Below are positions 6,792 through 17,050 of a stretch of 43,275 nt of DNA, one piece after another. Below the pieces are notes generated by a model. That model was not told where the DNA came from, did not search any database, and saw only the letters and a list, made by a program, of their open reading frames with translations. Source of the stretch: Kiritimatiellia bacterium (GTDB taxonomy: Bacteria > Verrucomicrobiota > Kiritimatiellia > RFP12 > UBA1067); the NCBI GenBank assembly GCA_017403825.1, contig JAFRDO010000060.1, positions 1 to 43,275 of the forward strand, given 5' to 3'. A program made the translations under genes and the position numbers. The first letter of the stretch is position 1. Every line of letters begins with the position of its first letter.

Positions 6792-9700
6792 ATGTTCAAG
6801 GCTGTATCGAATAAAGTCGCATTTCCGGAAATGGAGAAGGCCGTCCTGGCGGAATGGGAGCGGAACAGGACGTTCGAGAAGTCCCTCGCGCGAAACGAGG
6901 GAAGGGAACGCTATACTTTCTATGACGGCCCCCCGTTCGCGACGGGCCTGCCGCACTACGGCCATCTGCTGGCCGGAGTCATCAAGGACATCGTGCCGCG
7001 CTACCAGACGATGCGCGGCAAGTACGTGGAGCGCAGGTTCGGCTGGGACACCCACGGGCTTCCCATCGAGGCTCTCGCGCAGGACGCGCTTGGCGTGGCC
7101 GGAGCGCCCGAAATCAAGAAGCTCGGCGTCGACAAGTTCAACGAGCAGTGCCGCTCGATGGTTCTCAAGTACGTGTCCGAATGGCGCAAGACCGTGACGC
7201 GCATAGGCCGCTGGGTCGACTTCGACAACGACTACAAGACCATGGACCCGAACTTCATGGAGTCCGTATGGTGGGTGTTCAAGCAGCTGTGGAACCAGGG
7301 GCGCGTCTACCGCTCGCATCGAATCATGCCGTATTCGTGGAAGCTATCGACGCCGCTTTCCAACTTCGAGGCCGGGTCGAACTACAAGGACGTGCAGGAC
7401 CCGACGGTGACGGTGAGGGTGAAGGCGATTCCCGATTCGATTTCGGTCGACAGCCTTCGCGGGCAGTCGGCTGCGGTCTACCTGCTTATTTGGACGACTA
7501 CGCCATGGACCCTCCCGGAGAACCTCGCGATCTGCGCCGGCGCAAGCATAGACTACGTCGCCGTGCGCGACCTCACGGACGATGCACGGCCGATTTACGT
7601 GATGGCGAAGGCGCGTCTCTCGACGATCTTCAAGAGTCCCGCAAAGGCGGAGAAAGCCGGCGCGGACGAAGCCACGTTCGAAGTCGTGGCCGAGTTCAAG
7701 GGATCAGAGCTCAAGGGGTGGCGCTACGAACCGATGTTCCCGTATTTCGCGGACAAGGCAGCCGAAGGCGCGTTCGTCGTCCTTAACGACGACTACGTGA
7801 CGACCGATGACGGCACGGGACTGGTCCACATCGCTCCTGCATACGGCGAGGACGACTTCCGCGTCTGCCGCGAGAACGGCATGAATGCGTTCGCCGACCC
7901 GCTCGACGACGCGTGCGCGTTCACCGACACAGTGCCGGAATACGCCGGGCGCTTCTGCAAGGACTGCGACAAGGACATCATCAAGCGCCTCAAGGCCGAG
8001 GGCAAGCTCGTCCACCAGGCGACGATCGTCCACTCGTACCCGTTCTGCGACCGCACCGACACGCCGCTCATCTACCGGGCGATCGACGCCTGGTACGTGC
8101 GCGTGGAAGACCTGCACGAGCGGCTTGCGAAGAACAACGCCGCCGTGCACTGGACGCCCGGCTACGTCGGCGAGAAGCGCTTCGGCAATTGGCTCGAGGA
8201 GGCGCGCGACTGGAACATCTCCAGGAACCGCTTCTGGGGCAGCTGCATACCGGTCTGGGTGAACGACGACGATCCGTCCGACATGATCTGCGTGGGATCC
8301 GTGAAGGAGCTGGAGGAACTTTCCGGCGAAAAGGTGACCGACCTTCACAAGCACTTCGTGGACAAGGTCGTCATCAGACGGGACGGCAAGACGTATCACC
8401 GCACCCCGGAAGTCCTGGACTGCTGGTTCGAATCGGGCTCGATGCCGTACGCGCAGCAACACTACATGGGCGAGGGCGACGCATCGGCGTTCTTCCCTGC
8501 CGAATTCATCGCCGAAGGTCTGGACCAGACGCGCGGGTGGTTCTACACGCTGATGGTGCTCGGCACCTGCCTCTTCGACAAGTCGCCCTACCGGAACGTA
8601 ATCGTAAACGGGCTGATCCTCGCCGAAGACGGCAAGAAGATGTCGAAACGGCTGAAGAACTACCCAGACCCGAACCTGATGCTCGACACGTACGGGGCGG
8701 ACGCCATACGGCTCTACATGATCTACTCGCCCGTCGTGAAGGCGGAAAGCCTGAAGTTCTCCGAAAGCGGCGTCAAGCAGCTGATGCGCGACCTGCTGAT
8801 CCCATGGTGGAACGCCTACTCGTTCTTCGTGACGTATGCGAACGTGGACGGTTTCCACGACCCCGACGTTGCCGTGCCGGACTCCGCGAACGTGCTCGAC
8901 CGCTGGATCGTCTCGTCGATGGAGACGCTGGTCGCCGACGTGACCGCGGCGATGGACGACTACGACCTGCAGAAGGCGGTGCGCCCGTTCGTGAAGTTCA
9001 TCGAAGACCTGACGAACTGGTACATTCGCCGCAGCCGCCGCCGCTTCTGGAAGTCGACGAACGACGGCGACAAGCTCGACGCATACCGTACGCTGCGCTA
9101 CGCGCTCGTGCAGCTGGCAAAGGTGGCCGCGCCGTTCACGCCCTTCATCGCTGAAGAGATCTACGGGAATCTGAAAGGCGCTGGCGACCCAGAATCGGTG
9201 CATCTCTGCGATTTCCCGTCCGCAAACGCGGCCGCGCGCGACCGCGACCTGGAGCGGCGCATGGCCGACGTCCAGTCAGTCGTGGAACTGGGCCGGCGCC
9301 TCCGCGCCGACAACGACCTCAAGGTGCGCCAGCCGCTGAGCGCGCTCAAGGTGACCGGGGCCGACGTCAAGGGGCTGGAGCCCCTCATCGCCGACGAGCT
9401 GAACGTCCGCCGCGTCGTGTTCATCGCCGACGAGACGGAACTGTGCGACATGACGTACAAGGCGAACTTCAAGACGCTCGGCAGGAAGTGCGGCCCGAAG
9501 ATGAAGGCAGTCGCGGCGGCGATATCCCGGCTCGGAACTGACGGAGTCGCGGTGTCGTGGCCCATGGAGATAGAGGGCGTCGAAGTAACCCTGGAGGACG
9601 TGCTCGTAACGCGTTCGCCGAAGCCCGGCCTCGTCGTCGCCTCGCAAGGTCAGATCGTTGTCGGCCTCGAGACCGCGCTTACGCCGGAGCTTGTCGCGGA

Positions 9701-9938
9701 GGGCGACGCGAGAGAGTTCGTAAGCCGCGTGCAGGCGATGCGCAAGGCGGCGGACCTGGAAGTCGTGCAGCGTATAAAGCTGTCCGTAACGGCCGACGCC
9801 GAATTCAGGGCCGCGCTCGCCGCGCACCTCGACTACGTGAAGAACGAGACGCTGACAGTGGAGATTGCGCTGTCCGACGGCTCCGGAGACATCGAGCTGA
9901 ACGGGCACCGGCTGGCGATAGTCATGGAGGCGGTGTAG
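6792..9938 (+). CDS. ileS: isoleucyl-tRNA synthetase
   Basis: The 1048-residue class I synthetase charges tRNA-Ile. The HIGH-type signature is HYGH (residues 55-58, in GLPHYGHLLAG) and KMSKR lies near residue 616. The central region holds the CP1 editing domain (TTPWTLPENLAI; DDGTGLVHIAPAYGEDD). The C-terminal region has the anticodon-binding fold and extension. The HYGH variant, overall length and C-terminal form fit the eukaryote-like type 2 IleRS, which is often less sensitive to mupirocin; that phenotype is only inferred. ATG at 6792 is preferred over a GTG at 6777. It heads a plus-strand run with the McsA/McsB-like gene (4-nt gap) and clpC. Confidence 0.97.
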   Translation: MFKAVSNKVAFPEMEKAVLAEWERNRTFEKSLARNEGRERYTFYDGPPFATGLPHYGHLLAGVIKDIVPRYQTMRGKYVERRFGWDTHGLPIEALAQDALGVAGAPEIKKLGVDKFNEQCRSMVLKYVSEWRKTVTRIGRWVDFDNDYKTMDPNFMESVWWVFKQLWNQGRVYRSHRIMPYSWKLSTPLSNFEAGSNYKDVQDPTVTVRVKAIPDSISVDSLRGQSAAVYLLIWTTTPWTLPENLAICAGASIDYVAVRDLTDDARPIYVMAKARLSTIFKSPAKAEKAGADEATFEVVAEFKGSELKGWRYEPMFPYFADKAAEGAFVVLNDDYVTTDDGTGLVHIAPAYGEDDFRVCRENGMNAFADPLDDACAFTDTVPEYAGRFCKDCDKDIIKRLKAEGKLVHQATIVHSYPFCDRTDTPLIYRAIDAWYVRVEDLHERLAKNNAAVHWTPGYVGEKRFGNWLEEARDWNISRNRFWGSCIPVWVNDDDPSDMICVGSVKELEELSGEKVTDLHKHFVDKVVIRRDGKTYHRTPEVLDCWFESGSMPYAQQHYMGEGDASAFFPAEFIAEGLDQTRGWFYTLMVLGTCLFDKSPYRNVIVNGLILAEDGKKMSKRLKNYPDPNLMLDTYGADAIRLYMIYSPVVKAESLKFSESGVKQLMRDLLIPWWNAYSFFVTYANVDGFHDPDVAVPDSANVLDRWIVSSMETLVADVTAAMDDYDLQKAVRPFVKFIEDLTNWYIRRSRRRFWKSTNDGDKLDAYRTLRYALVQLAKVAAPFTPFIAEEIYGNLKGAGDPESVHLCDFPSANAAARDRDLERRMADVQSVVELGRRLRADNDLKVRQPLSALKVTGADVKGLEPLIADELNVRRVVFIADETELCDMTYKANFKTLGRKCGPKMKAVAAAISRLGTDGVAVSWPMEIEGVEVTLEDVLVTRSPKPGLVVASQGQIVVGLETALTPELVAEGDAREFVSRVQAMRKAADLEVVQRIKLSVTADAEFRAALAAHLDYVKNETLTVEIALSDGSGDIELNGHRLAIVMEAV

Positions 9939-9942
9939 TGCG

Positions 9943-10842
9943 ATGAAGTGCGAACTGTGCCACAAGGCCGACGCGGAGACGGCGATCAAGCGCGGCGAAG
10001 GAGACGACGCCGAAGAGCTGTACGTCTGCCACACCTGCGCCAAGTCGGAACGGCAGCGTCGGCAGAAGAAGAGCCTGCGCACGCGCAAGGTGACTGGTCT
10101 TCCGCCGGGCATGTCGATGTCGGTGACCGAAGTCTCCGGCGATGGCGGAGGAGACGAGGACGGTCCGCCGCCGATCATCGGCGCGATCATGAACGCCTTC
10201 CACGACATGGTCTCCGACATCGAGAAGGCTGAGAACTCGGCAAAGGCGAAGAAAGAGCCGAAAATGCATGACTTCCCGTCGTCCCGCGTCGACGCTGCCT
10301 ACAGGATCGGCGGACGCCTGCACCTGGAGGCCCTACACCTGATCGGCGAAATGGACGCCGTCAAGCGCGCCATGCGCGCGCTGGGCATGGAGCTGGCCGG
10401 CGTTAACGCCGACGGCGTGTCCGATACCGGGCACGTCTACGTCCTGCGCTATTCCGGAACCGCCGAGCGCGCCAAGCGCATCGCCTCCGCACTCCTGCGG
10501 GAGGAGCGCAACGCCCGCGTCCGCCTTTTCGAGGAGATGCCGAGGGTGTTCGGCGACTCGCTCTGCCGCGCCCTTGCGGTCATGAAGAACTGCCGCCTGC
10601 TCTCGCCCGGAGAGTGCTTTGACCTGCTCTCCCCGCTCCGTCTCGCATCAAAGGAGGGAATGCTGGACGGCATCACGACGGACGAGATAGAGAGAATGCT
10701 TCTCGCGACGGACCTCTCAAACTCAGAGGACAGGCTCGAGCAGGACGAACGCGACAGGGCCGACGCGGAACGCGCCGACGAGATGAACCGCCGCTTCGAG
10801 GACGTGGTGCTGAACGAGCGCGCGGAGGAGAAGTTCCTATGA
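9943..10842 (+). CDS. McsA zinc finger fused to McsB C-terminal (non-catalytic) domain
   Basis: The 299-residue protein has two recognisable parts. Residues 1-35 form one treble-clef zinc finger (CELC at 3-6, CHTC at 29-32), as in the first zinc finger of McsA; the second finger and the UVR motif of B. subtilis McsA are missing. Residues about 115-285 match the C-terminal half of the protein-arginine kinase McsB in order: [17 protein letters not shown], a [11 protein letters not shown] segment, [35 protein letters not shown] and a [11 protein letters not shown] stretch. The ATP-binding and catalytic half of McsB (with its SSRIRLARN motif) is absent, so it should not be a kinase. The RDxxRA phospho-arginine site is altered (RDRADA). 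It is coupled to clpC by an ATGA overlap, as expected for a Clp adaptor or regulator. The match is by eye and should be confirmed. Confidence 0.8.
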   Translation: MKCELCHKADAETAIKRGEGDDAEELYVCHTCAKSERQRRQKKSLRTRKVTGLPPGMSMSVTEVSGDGGGDEDGPPPIIGAIMNAFHDMVSDIEKAENSAKAKKEPKMHDFPSSRVDAAYRIGGRLHLEALHLIGEMDAVKRAMRALGMELAGVNADGVSDTGHVYVLRYSGTAERAKRIASALLREERNARVRLFEEMPRVFGDSLCRALAVMKNCRLLSPGECFDLLSPLRLASKEGMLDGITTDEIERMLLATDLSNSEDRLEQDERDRADAERADEMNRRFEDVVLNERAEEKFL

Positions 10843-13289
10843 ACCTTAAGTTCTCCAAGCATGCGGTCGACGCGCTCAATGCGGCGGCAAGCTGCGCGCG
10901 GCAGCTCGGGCACGACCACATCGGCGCCGAGCACATCTTCCTCTCCATAATCGCAATTCCGCAGTGCCAGGCGGCAAAGCGGTTCGTCACGCTCGGTCTT
11001 TCGCTCGACGACCTAGCCGAGTCGATGAAGACGATGGTGTCAAGCGGCGGTGACGGCACGATGCAGCGCGGGCAGTTGCCGCTTTCGGCACGGACGCGCA
11101 AGATCCTCGAGATGGCCGGTCTCGAAGCCGGCGAAGGCAACGCCGTTGGCACTGAACACCTCGTTCTCGCCATGCTGCGAGAGGGCGAGAATGCGGCGGC
11201 CCAGCTCCTTTTCAACGCTGGCGTCACCGTGGACAAGTTCGTGTCGGCAGGAACGCAAGGCCAGACCGCCGATTCGCCAGAAGCCGACGCTGCGGAACCG
11301 GACGAGAACGCCGGGGAGACTTCGTCGACGGGAGCGAACGGCAAGGCGCAAAAGACGCCGACCATCAACGCATACGGACGCGACCTCACGGCCCTGGCGC
11401 GCCAGGGCGCGCTAGACCCGGTCATAGGCCGTACGCAAGAACTCCGACGCATCGTACAGATACTCTCGCGCCGCACGAAGAACAACGCCGTGCTGATAGG
11501 CGAGGCCGGCGTCGGCAAGACAGCAGTCGTCGAAGGCCTAGCCCAGGCGATCCACCGCGGCGAGGTGCCGGAGAAGATGCAGCGCAAGCGCGTCATCGCG
11601 CTCGACATGGCACGCGTCGTCGCAGGCACGCAGTACCGCGGCCAGTTCGAGGAACGCCTGAAGCGCATAGTGGACGAGACAAAGCGCGCTGGCAACATCA
11701 TACTCTTCCTGGACGAGATCCACACGATGGTCGGGGCCGGCGGCGCAGAGGGCGCGATGGACGCGGCGAACATACTGAAGCCGGCCCTTGCACGCGGCGA
11801 ACTGCAGTGCGTGGGCGCAACGACTCTCAAGGAATACCACAAGTCGATAGAAAAGGACGCCGCGCTCGAGCGACGCTTCCAGTCCGTTCAGGTCGACGAG
11901 CCGTCCGTGGCCGACACGGTGGAGATTCTAGAGGGACTGGTGCCGAAGTACGCCGAGTTCCACACAGTGCGCTATTCGCCTGCGGCAATACGCGCGGCTG
12001 CCGAACTCACCGCCCGTTATCTGCCGGCCAGGCAACTCCCCGACAAGGCGATAGACGCCCTTGACGAGACCGGTGCGCGGCTGCGCGCAGGCGCGAGTGC
12101 GCGTCCGAAGCGCCTCACTGACATGCAGGCACGAATCGACGAGCTGCGTGGACGCAAGGATTCAGTCGTAGCCAAGGGCGATTTCGACGCCGCAGCACAG
12201 TACCGCGAGGCATTGCGGCAGGCCAGCATCGAGTTCCAGGCGGCGCTTGCGAAATGGCGCGAGACACATGCCGAGGAGCCTATCGACGTCTCTGAGGAAG
12301 ATGTGGCGGCGACCGTGTCGTCAATCAGCGGAGTGCCGGTCGAAAAGATGAACGCCACCACCGCCGAGAAGCTGCTCGGCATGGAAAAGGCCCTCAATGA
12401 GGTAGTCATCGGGCAGGCGCCGGCAGTGCAGGCGATCGCCCGCGCCCTCCGCCGCAGCCGCGCCCTGATGGCAGACCCGAAGCGCCCGATAGGCTCCTTC
12501 CTCTTCCTCGGGCCTACCGGCGTCGGCAAGACGCACCTTGCGAAGATGCTGGCTGACCGCGTCTACGGCGACGACAAGGCACTCATCGCGCTAGACATGT
12601 CGGAGTTCCAGGAGAAGTACTCGTCCTCCAGGCTCGTCGGCGCGCCGCCCGGATACGTCGGCTACGACGAGGGCGGGCAGCTCACCGAGAAGGTACGGCG
12701 CCGTCCGTATTCGGTCATTCTCTTCGACGAATTCGAAAAGGCGAACTCGGACGTCTGCAACATGCTGCTGCAGATTCTCGACGAAGGTCGTCTCACCGAC
12801 GGGCAGGGGCGCATCGTCGACTTCCGCAACACCATCGTCATCTGCACGGCGAACCTCGGGTTCGACTTCGCGCGCGAAGGTCACTCGCTCGGATTCGCCA
12901 AGGACACCGCAGAGACGAGCTACGACGTCCTGCGCGACAAGCTGCTAGCGGAAGCCAAGCGCACGTTCCGCCCCGAACTGCTGAACCGCTTCGACGATAC
13001 CGTCGTATTCAGGAAACTGGAACGTGCTGACATGGCGCGCATCCTCGACCTGGAAATCGACCGGCTCCGGACGCGTCTTGCGGGCTCTCACATCGCGTTG
13101 TCGCTCGACAAGAAGGCCGTCGACTTCCTCGTTGAAAAGGGCTACGATCCGGCGCTAGGCGCCCGGCCGCTGCGGCGCGTGGTGCAGACGTACGTGGAAG
13201 ACCCGCTTGCCGACCTCGTACTGGCCGGCAAGACTCGTCCGCGAATGCGCGCCAAGCTCGCCAAGGACGGGCAGTCTCTCAAGTTCTGA
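10839..13289 (+). CDS. clpC: ATP-dependent Clp protease ATP-binding subunit ClpC
   Basis: The 816-residue Hsp100 unfoldase feeds substrates to ClpP. In order it has the Clp N domain (about 1-135, two repeats), an Ala/Glu-rich linker, AAA-1 with Walker A GEAGVGKT (221-228) and Walker B near 288-295, and a UVR-bearing middle domain (about 427-465). AAA-2 follows with Walker A GPTGVGKT (558-565) and Walker B near 626-634. An LGF tripeptide after the second sensor region (in GHSLGFAKD) sits where ClpC carries its ClpP-docking loop, so it is probably protease-linked rather than ClpB-like. GEAGVGKT has Ala where Pro is usual. It overlaps the preceding McsA/McsB-like gene by 4 nt; GGAGGAG provides a ribosome site. 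clpP is not in the window. Confidence 0.95.
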   Translation: MNLKFSKHAVDALNAAASCARQLGHDHIGAEHIFLSIIAIPQCQAAKRFVTLGLSLDDLAESMKTMVSSGGDGTMQRGQLPLSARTRKILEMAGLEAGEGNAVGTEHLVLAMLREGENAAAQLLFNAGVTVDKFVSAGTQGQTADSPEADAAEPDENAGETSSTGANGKAQKTPTINAYGRDLTALARQGALDPVIGRTQELRRIVQILSRRTKNNAVLIGEAGVGKTAVVEGLAQAIHRGEVPEKMQRKRVIALDMARVVAGTQYRGQFEERLKRIVDETKRAGNIILFLDEIHTMVGAGGAEGAMDAANILKPALARGELQCVGATTLKEYHKSIEKDAALERRFQSVQVDEPSVADTVEILEGLVPKYAEFHTVRYSPAAIRAAAELTARYLPARQLPDKAIDALDETGARLRAGASARPKRLTDMQARIDELRGRKDSVVAKGDFDAAAQYREALRQASIEFQAALAKWRETHAEEPIDVSEEDVAATVSSISGVPVEKMNATTAEKLLGMEKALNEVVIGQAPAVQAIARALRRSRALMADPKRPIGSFLFLGPTGVGKTHLAKMLADRVYGDDKALIALDMSEFQEKYSSSRLVGAPPGYVGYDEGGQLTEKVRRRPYSVILFDEFEKANSDVCNMLLQILDEGRLTDGQGRIVDFRNTIVICTANLGFDFAREGHSLGFAKDTAETSYDVLRDKLLAEAKRTFRPELLNRFDDTVVFRKLERADMARILDLEIDRLRTRLAGSHIALSLDKKAVDFLVEKGYDPALGARPLRRVVQTYVEDPLADLVLAGKTRPRMRAKLAKDGQSLKF

Positions 13290-13300
13290 GTTCCGCAGCC

Positions 13301-14788
13301 TCAGTTTTGCAATGTCACAGCCTTGACGACTGCCTGCGCCTGCGCGGACGGTTTGCGCACGAATACGAGCGAATTGCCCTCCGGAAGCGTGACATCTGCG
13401 ACCGGGATGCCTGCGCCTGAAAGGACAAGCCGCCCGTCGGCAGGACGCGGCACACGCATTGCATACACCTTCTTCGGAAGACCCGTCCAGTTCCTGAGGT
13501 CCGCCTGAGTCACCGACGCAGCCCACGCTGCAGCCGCGAGCTGCGAAGACCTGAGCGCGATGCGCGTATAGTTGTCGCTGCAGTTGTCCGCCACGACGCC
13601 GAGCGCAACCTGCACGCCGGCCTTGACCACCGTTCTCGTGATCTCGCGCGTCAAGGCTCCACGAAAATAGACGTCGAACTCCGTCTTCAGAAGCGCATCG
13701 ACGTCCTGCAGCTCGACAAGCGGCAATGTCTGCCCGCCAGCCGCAACCGAATACGAAGCGCAAGCCTCGTTGCGGTAACGCAGATAAGGCAACGCCATTC
13801 CAGCATAGAGGATGTAGCGGTTGAGATACGGTATCAACACCGTGGGAAGGTCGAGCCGCCATTCCTCTCGCACGGGACACAACCCGTCCTCGACGTACAC
13901 CCACACCTGATCCCTTGGTTTCGCGCCGCCCGCCGCAGCGGTTAAGTCTGCCGTGAGAAGCGCGTTGCCTGGGTCGATCTCGGACAATTCCCGGAAATAA
14001 CCAGCCGCATCGCCGTCGCCGCTGACCCAGCGGAAGACACCTGTCACATGCTGAGCATAGCGGTTGAGCCAGTCTTTACGCGCAAGCGTCTCGACGTTTC
14101 CGCTCTTCGCAGTGTCGAAGCCACACTTTTCCCTGATCTGCTCGGAGAAGGCGGCGTCTGCAAACGCACCGTTCACCGCCTGGTCGGACTTCGCGGCATC
14201 GGCGCCGCCTGATGACTCGCTACCGCCCTTCTCCTTCGCGTAGGCGTCAGAGTCTTCCTTCAGCTTGCTTGCTGCGTCGGCAATCTCTTTCTTCCGCTCC
14301 CAAAGCCAGTTGTCCTGATGCTGCGCCGCACGGTTGAGCTCGGTGCGGGCCGCGTCAGGCTGATTGCTTCTCATGTAGTCGATGGCCTTGTAAAGGCAGG
14401 TGAAGATGCGGTCCTCGCCGCCGCCGGAGTACGGGAAGGCACGATCGTTCGACAGCATCGCGAACGCACCGTCAGAGCCCTGCCGAAAAACGCTAGTCTG
14501 GTCGTTGCGCAGAAAGACGTCCTCCGCCTTGTCGAATTGCGCGACCGAAGCCTCGAAATCGTTCAGCAGATAGCGCGACCCGCCGGCGTGAAGACGCCAT
14601 AGAAGCTCGTCCACGCCGCCAGCGTCAGCCTTCTCCTCGATCTCGGCTACGGGTGCGGCATAGTCGCCGACTATCATCGCCTTCTCGTAGTCGTTGAGAA
14701 TGTCTTTGTTTGTGCGGCACCCAATAACAACCGTAGCAAAAGCAACGGCGACGAGCAAGCCCGGAAGTGCGCAATTGTGCGTTTTCAT
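13301..14788 (-). CDS. COG3014-like lipoprotein of the LpoB/YcfL cluster
   Basis: The 495-residue lipoprotein has a signal peptide and lipobox VIGC (C24). The N-terminal half is alpha-helical with TPR-like repeats (cell-turnover style segments such as RYLLNDFEASVAQFDKAED and AIDYMRSNQPDAARTELNRA), with a Lys/Glu/Ser-rich linker in the middle. The C-terminal half is beta-rich. The architecture and its position beside LpoB-like and YcfL-like genes resemble the uncharacterised COG3014 family, which in gamma-proteobacteria accompanies those two. Its ATG overlaps the stop of the CsgG-like gene (TAATG), so translation is coupled. It converges on clpC with only 11 bp between stops. Function unknown; a periplasmic role in peptidoglycan synthase control is inferred from context only. 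Confidence 0.65.
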   Translation of the reverse strand: MKTHNCALPGLLVAVAFATVVIGCRTNKDILNDYEKAMIVGDYAAPVAEIEEKADAGGVDELLWRLHAGGSRYLLNDFEASVAQFDKAEDVFLRNDQTSVFRQGSDGAFAMLSNDRAFPYSGGGEDRIFTCLYKAIDYMRSNQPDAARTELNRAAQHQDNWLWERKKEIADAASKLKEDSDAYAKEKGGSESSGGADAAKSDQAVNGAFADAAFSEQIREKCGFDTAKSGNVETLARKDWLNRYAQHVTGVFRWVSGDGDAAGYFRELSEIDPGNALLTADLTAAAGGAKPRDQVWVYVEDGLCPVREEWRLDLPTVLIPYLNRYILYAGMALPYLRYRNEACASYSVAAGGQTLPLVELQDVDALLKTEFDVYFRGALTREITRTVVKAGVQVALGVVADNCSDNYTRIALRSSQLAAAAWAASVTQADLRNWTGLPKKVYAMRVPRPADGRLVLSGAGIPVADVTLPEGNSLVFVRKPSAQAQAVVKAVTLQN

Positions 14789-17031
14789 TAGAATCCGAGA
14801 TTGACTCCCTGGGACGGAGCCGGCGCAGGCGCCGGTGCGGGAGCTGCTGCGGCCGCGGCCTCAGCGGCTGCTCTCCGCTCGGCCTGCAGGCGCTCGAATC
14901 CGGCCGGATCGATCTTGGACTGGATAATGGCTGCGATGTTCGCCGCCGTCCACTCCGTCGAACCAGTCGTGAATATCTCGGCCGTGCCATAAAAGTTCCT
15001 GGAGTCGACGCGCACGATGTCGGAGACGACGATCTCCGTGGTAGGCGCGTGAACGCAACGGAACCTGACCTCGGCAAATTGCGCCGACGCAGGCGGAAGC
15101 GGAAGTCCCGTCACGTAGTCCGTTCCCGGAGACGCGACGTCCGAGAACATCACTTCGGCGACGACAAGGTAGTCTGTGGCCAGTTTCTTCGAAAGCCGGC
15201 AGACGTCGTTGGGATTCGCGTTCGGATCGTTCACGATGCGGTCCAGCTCGCGGTCTATCTCCGGCCCGAACGACCGGTCAAGCGTCTTGAAGCTGCCTGT
15301 GTTCGTAAGCTGGATGCTCATGTGGTCTACGAGCGTATCGAGCCAGTCGCGGGCCGAGATCGCCATTCCCCAGACGCTGACGGTCTGGGACTTCGTGATG
15401 AACGGCGCCACCGCAATGCGCGGCTTCTTAACCGGGAACACACCGACGGAGCCTGTAGTCGCCTTGACGGATATCTCGCCGGCTGGCGCCGGCATCGGCG
15501 GAGCGGCGCCCTCGTCGTTGTCGTAGAACCGAAGCACATCCTTAAGCTTCGCCTTGCCAGATATGAGCTTCGCCGCGGAGGTGTTCTTGCCGCAATCGGT
15601 CACTTCGCAGACTCCGACCGTTTTCTCCTTGTATACAGTCTCGTCGGTGTCGTCGTCGACGATGGCCTTGCGACGGCGGACCTCGTACTGCTCCCCGACC
15701 TCAAGGAAGTCGCCACCATAGCTGAGCGTGAGCTCGCCGTCGTCATCGTCGTAATCCATTATGTACATCGGGTAGTCGCGCATGAGTATTGCGAGCGCGA
15801 CGCGCTTGACGACGTGCACGAGCATGTCCTTCGGCGTCTGGCAGTACGCGGCAACGCGTAGCGTCTCAGCCTCGTAGGGCTGCTGCGTGCGCAGGTCGTT
15901 CGCGCGGATAGACACCGTAGCGATGTATTCGGCCTTGACCGTTCCGCCTATGCTGCGCGACTTGCCGCTCTGCAGGAGCTGCACGATCTCACCGCTCATC
16001 GCATATCCTGCTGGTATAAGGCCGGCTTTGCCGCCGAAGCCTTCCTCCCGCGCAGCGGTGTCGTACATGTCGCGATCGAGGCACTTGTACTTCTTCGCCT
16101 GCACGAGCTTCGTCAGGAGAAGCTTGTCTATGCCCTCGAAGACCGACTGGCTGACGCCAGACTGGTACGTCATCTTGTCGAGAACCAGCCACTTCGCCTT
16201 TCCGGGGCGACGCTCTACGGCAGGCACAGGCTGCTCTCCGCCGGAGGAGGCGACGCCCAATTCTCCGCGGCAAGCGGAGAATATCTTGGAGGCTATCTGA
16301 CGGCAGACGTCCTCAATCAGCTTGCGCTGCGGATCGGCTGTCGTCGTCGAGACTACGCTGTTGGCCGTCTCGGAGCATTCGCCGACGCCGCTGAAGGCCA
16401 GCAACGTGTTGCCGGAGAGATCGCGCACCTTGCCGGCATACGGCTGGCGGAAAATCCTGGTGCCGGCCTTCGTGCCGGCGGCATTCACGGTCACGACCTT
16501 AGTTTCCTCTTCGCGGTCGCCGAGCGACACCGTGACGAGGCGAGTGTTGGCATCAGCCTTTTCCAGGGCAACAAGGCGAACCGACCCTCCGGACTCCGAG
16601 AAAAGCGCCGCCTCAAGATAGTCGCCGGCAAGCGGAACGTAGCGTCGGGACGGATCGTTGAGCACCTTCAGCCGAATCTCGTTGAGGAGCTTGCGGTTGC
16701 GCTGGTTCTCGGCCTGGATCATGTCCGTCTCGTGCGTCACCTCCAGCTTGGCGGTGGACCATTCTATCTTGACGGAACCGGCGTTATGTTCCTTGTTCTC
16801 ACCAAGCTGCGGGAGGGAAGGAAGCCCGGCGGCATATTGCCCGGGATGGATCGTCTTGCCCAGCCACTCCTCAACCGGGGTCATCGTCTCAGCCGTGCCG
16901 AAGGCGCATATCGCGAGACGCACCTCACGCTGCGCCGGCTCCTCCTTCGCCTGCTCTACGGACGCCTCCTGCGCCGCTGCGGCAAATCCAAGCGCCGCAA
17001 CGACCGAGGCAAGAATTCCTGCCAATTTCAT
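14788..17031 (-). CDS. large secreted CsgG-like protein of the envelope cluster
   Basis: The 747-residue protein has a cleavable signal peptide (MKLAGILASVVAALGFAAAA). The C-terminal part, about residues 540-700, resembles a CsgG/LpoB-type periplasmic domain: KKPRIAVAPF, a D.L...L...GSFKTLDRS strand-helix unit, then a YLVVAEV strand. A related but shorter segment lies in the middle (VFEGIDKLLLTKLVQAKKYKCLDRDMYD), so the protein may hold two such domains. The tail is Ala/Pro-rich and ends in VNLGF. CsgG proper is an outer-membrane secretion channel lipoprotein; here no lipobox is seen, so the secretion role is unproven. ATG at 17031 follows GAGGAGGC. It sits 19 nt after the LpoB-like gene and overlaps the next gene. 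Confidence 0.6.
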   Translation of the reverse strand: MKLAGILASVVAALGFAAAAQEASVEQAKEEPAQREVRLAICAFGTAETMTPVEEWLGKTIHPGQYAAGLPSLPQLGENKEHNAGSVKIEWSTAKLEVTHETDMIQAENQRNRKLLNEIRLKVLNDPSRRYVPLAGDYLEAALFSESGGSVRLVALEKADANTRLVTVSLGDREEETKVVTVNAAGTKAGTRIFRQPYAGKVRDLSGNTLLAFSGVGECSETANSVVSTTTADPQRKLIEDVCRQIASKIFSACRGELGVASSGGEQPVPAVERRPGKAKWLVLDKMTYQSGVSQSVFEGIDKLLLTKLVQAKKYKCLDRDMYDTAAREEGFGGKAGLIPAGYAMSGEIVQLLQSGKSRSIGGTVKAEYIATVSIRANDLRTQQPYEAETLRVAAYCQTPKDMLVHVVKRVALAILMRDYPMYIMDYDDDDGELTLSYGGDFLEVGEQYEVRRRKAIVDDDTDETVYKEKTVGVCEVTDCGKNTSAAKLISGKAKLKDVLRFYDNDEGAAPPMPAPAGEISVKATTGSVGVFPVKKPRIAVAPFITKSQTVSVWGMAISARDWLDTLVDHMSIQLTNTGSFKTLDRSFGPEIDRELDRIVNDPNANPNDVCRLSKKLATDYLVVAEVMFSDVASPGTDYVTGLPLPPASAQFAEVRFRCVHAPTTEIVVSDIVRVDSRNFYGTAEIFTTGSTEWTAANIAAIIQSKIDPAGFERLQAERRAAAEAAAAAAPAPAPAPAPSQGVNLGF

Positions 17032-17050
17032 CTCATTGCCTCCTCTCCGC

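Noticed and set aside
7704..9203. A 499-codon minus-strand open frame inside ileS
   Set aside because: Antisense of a highly conserved synthetase; no motif, no ribosome site, typical GC-rich shadow.
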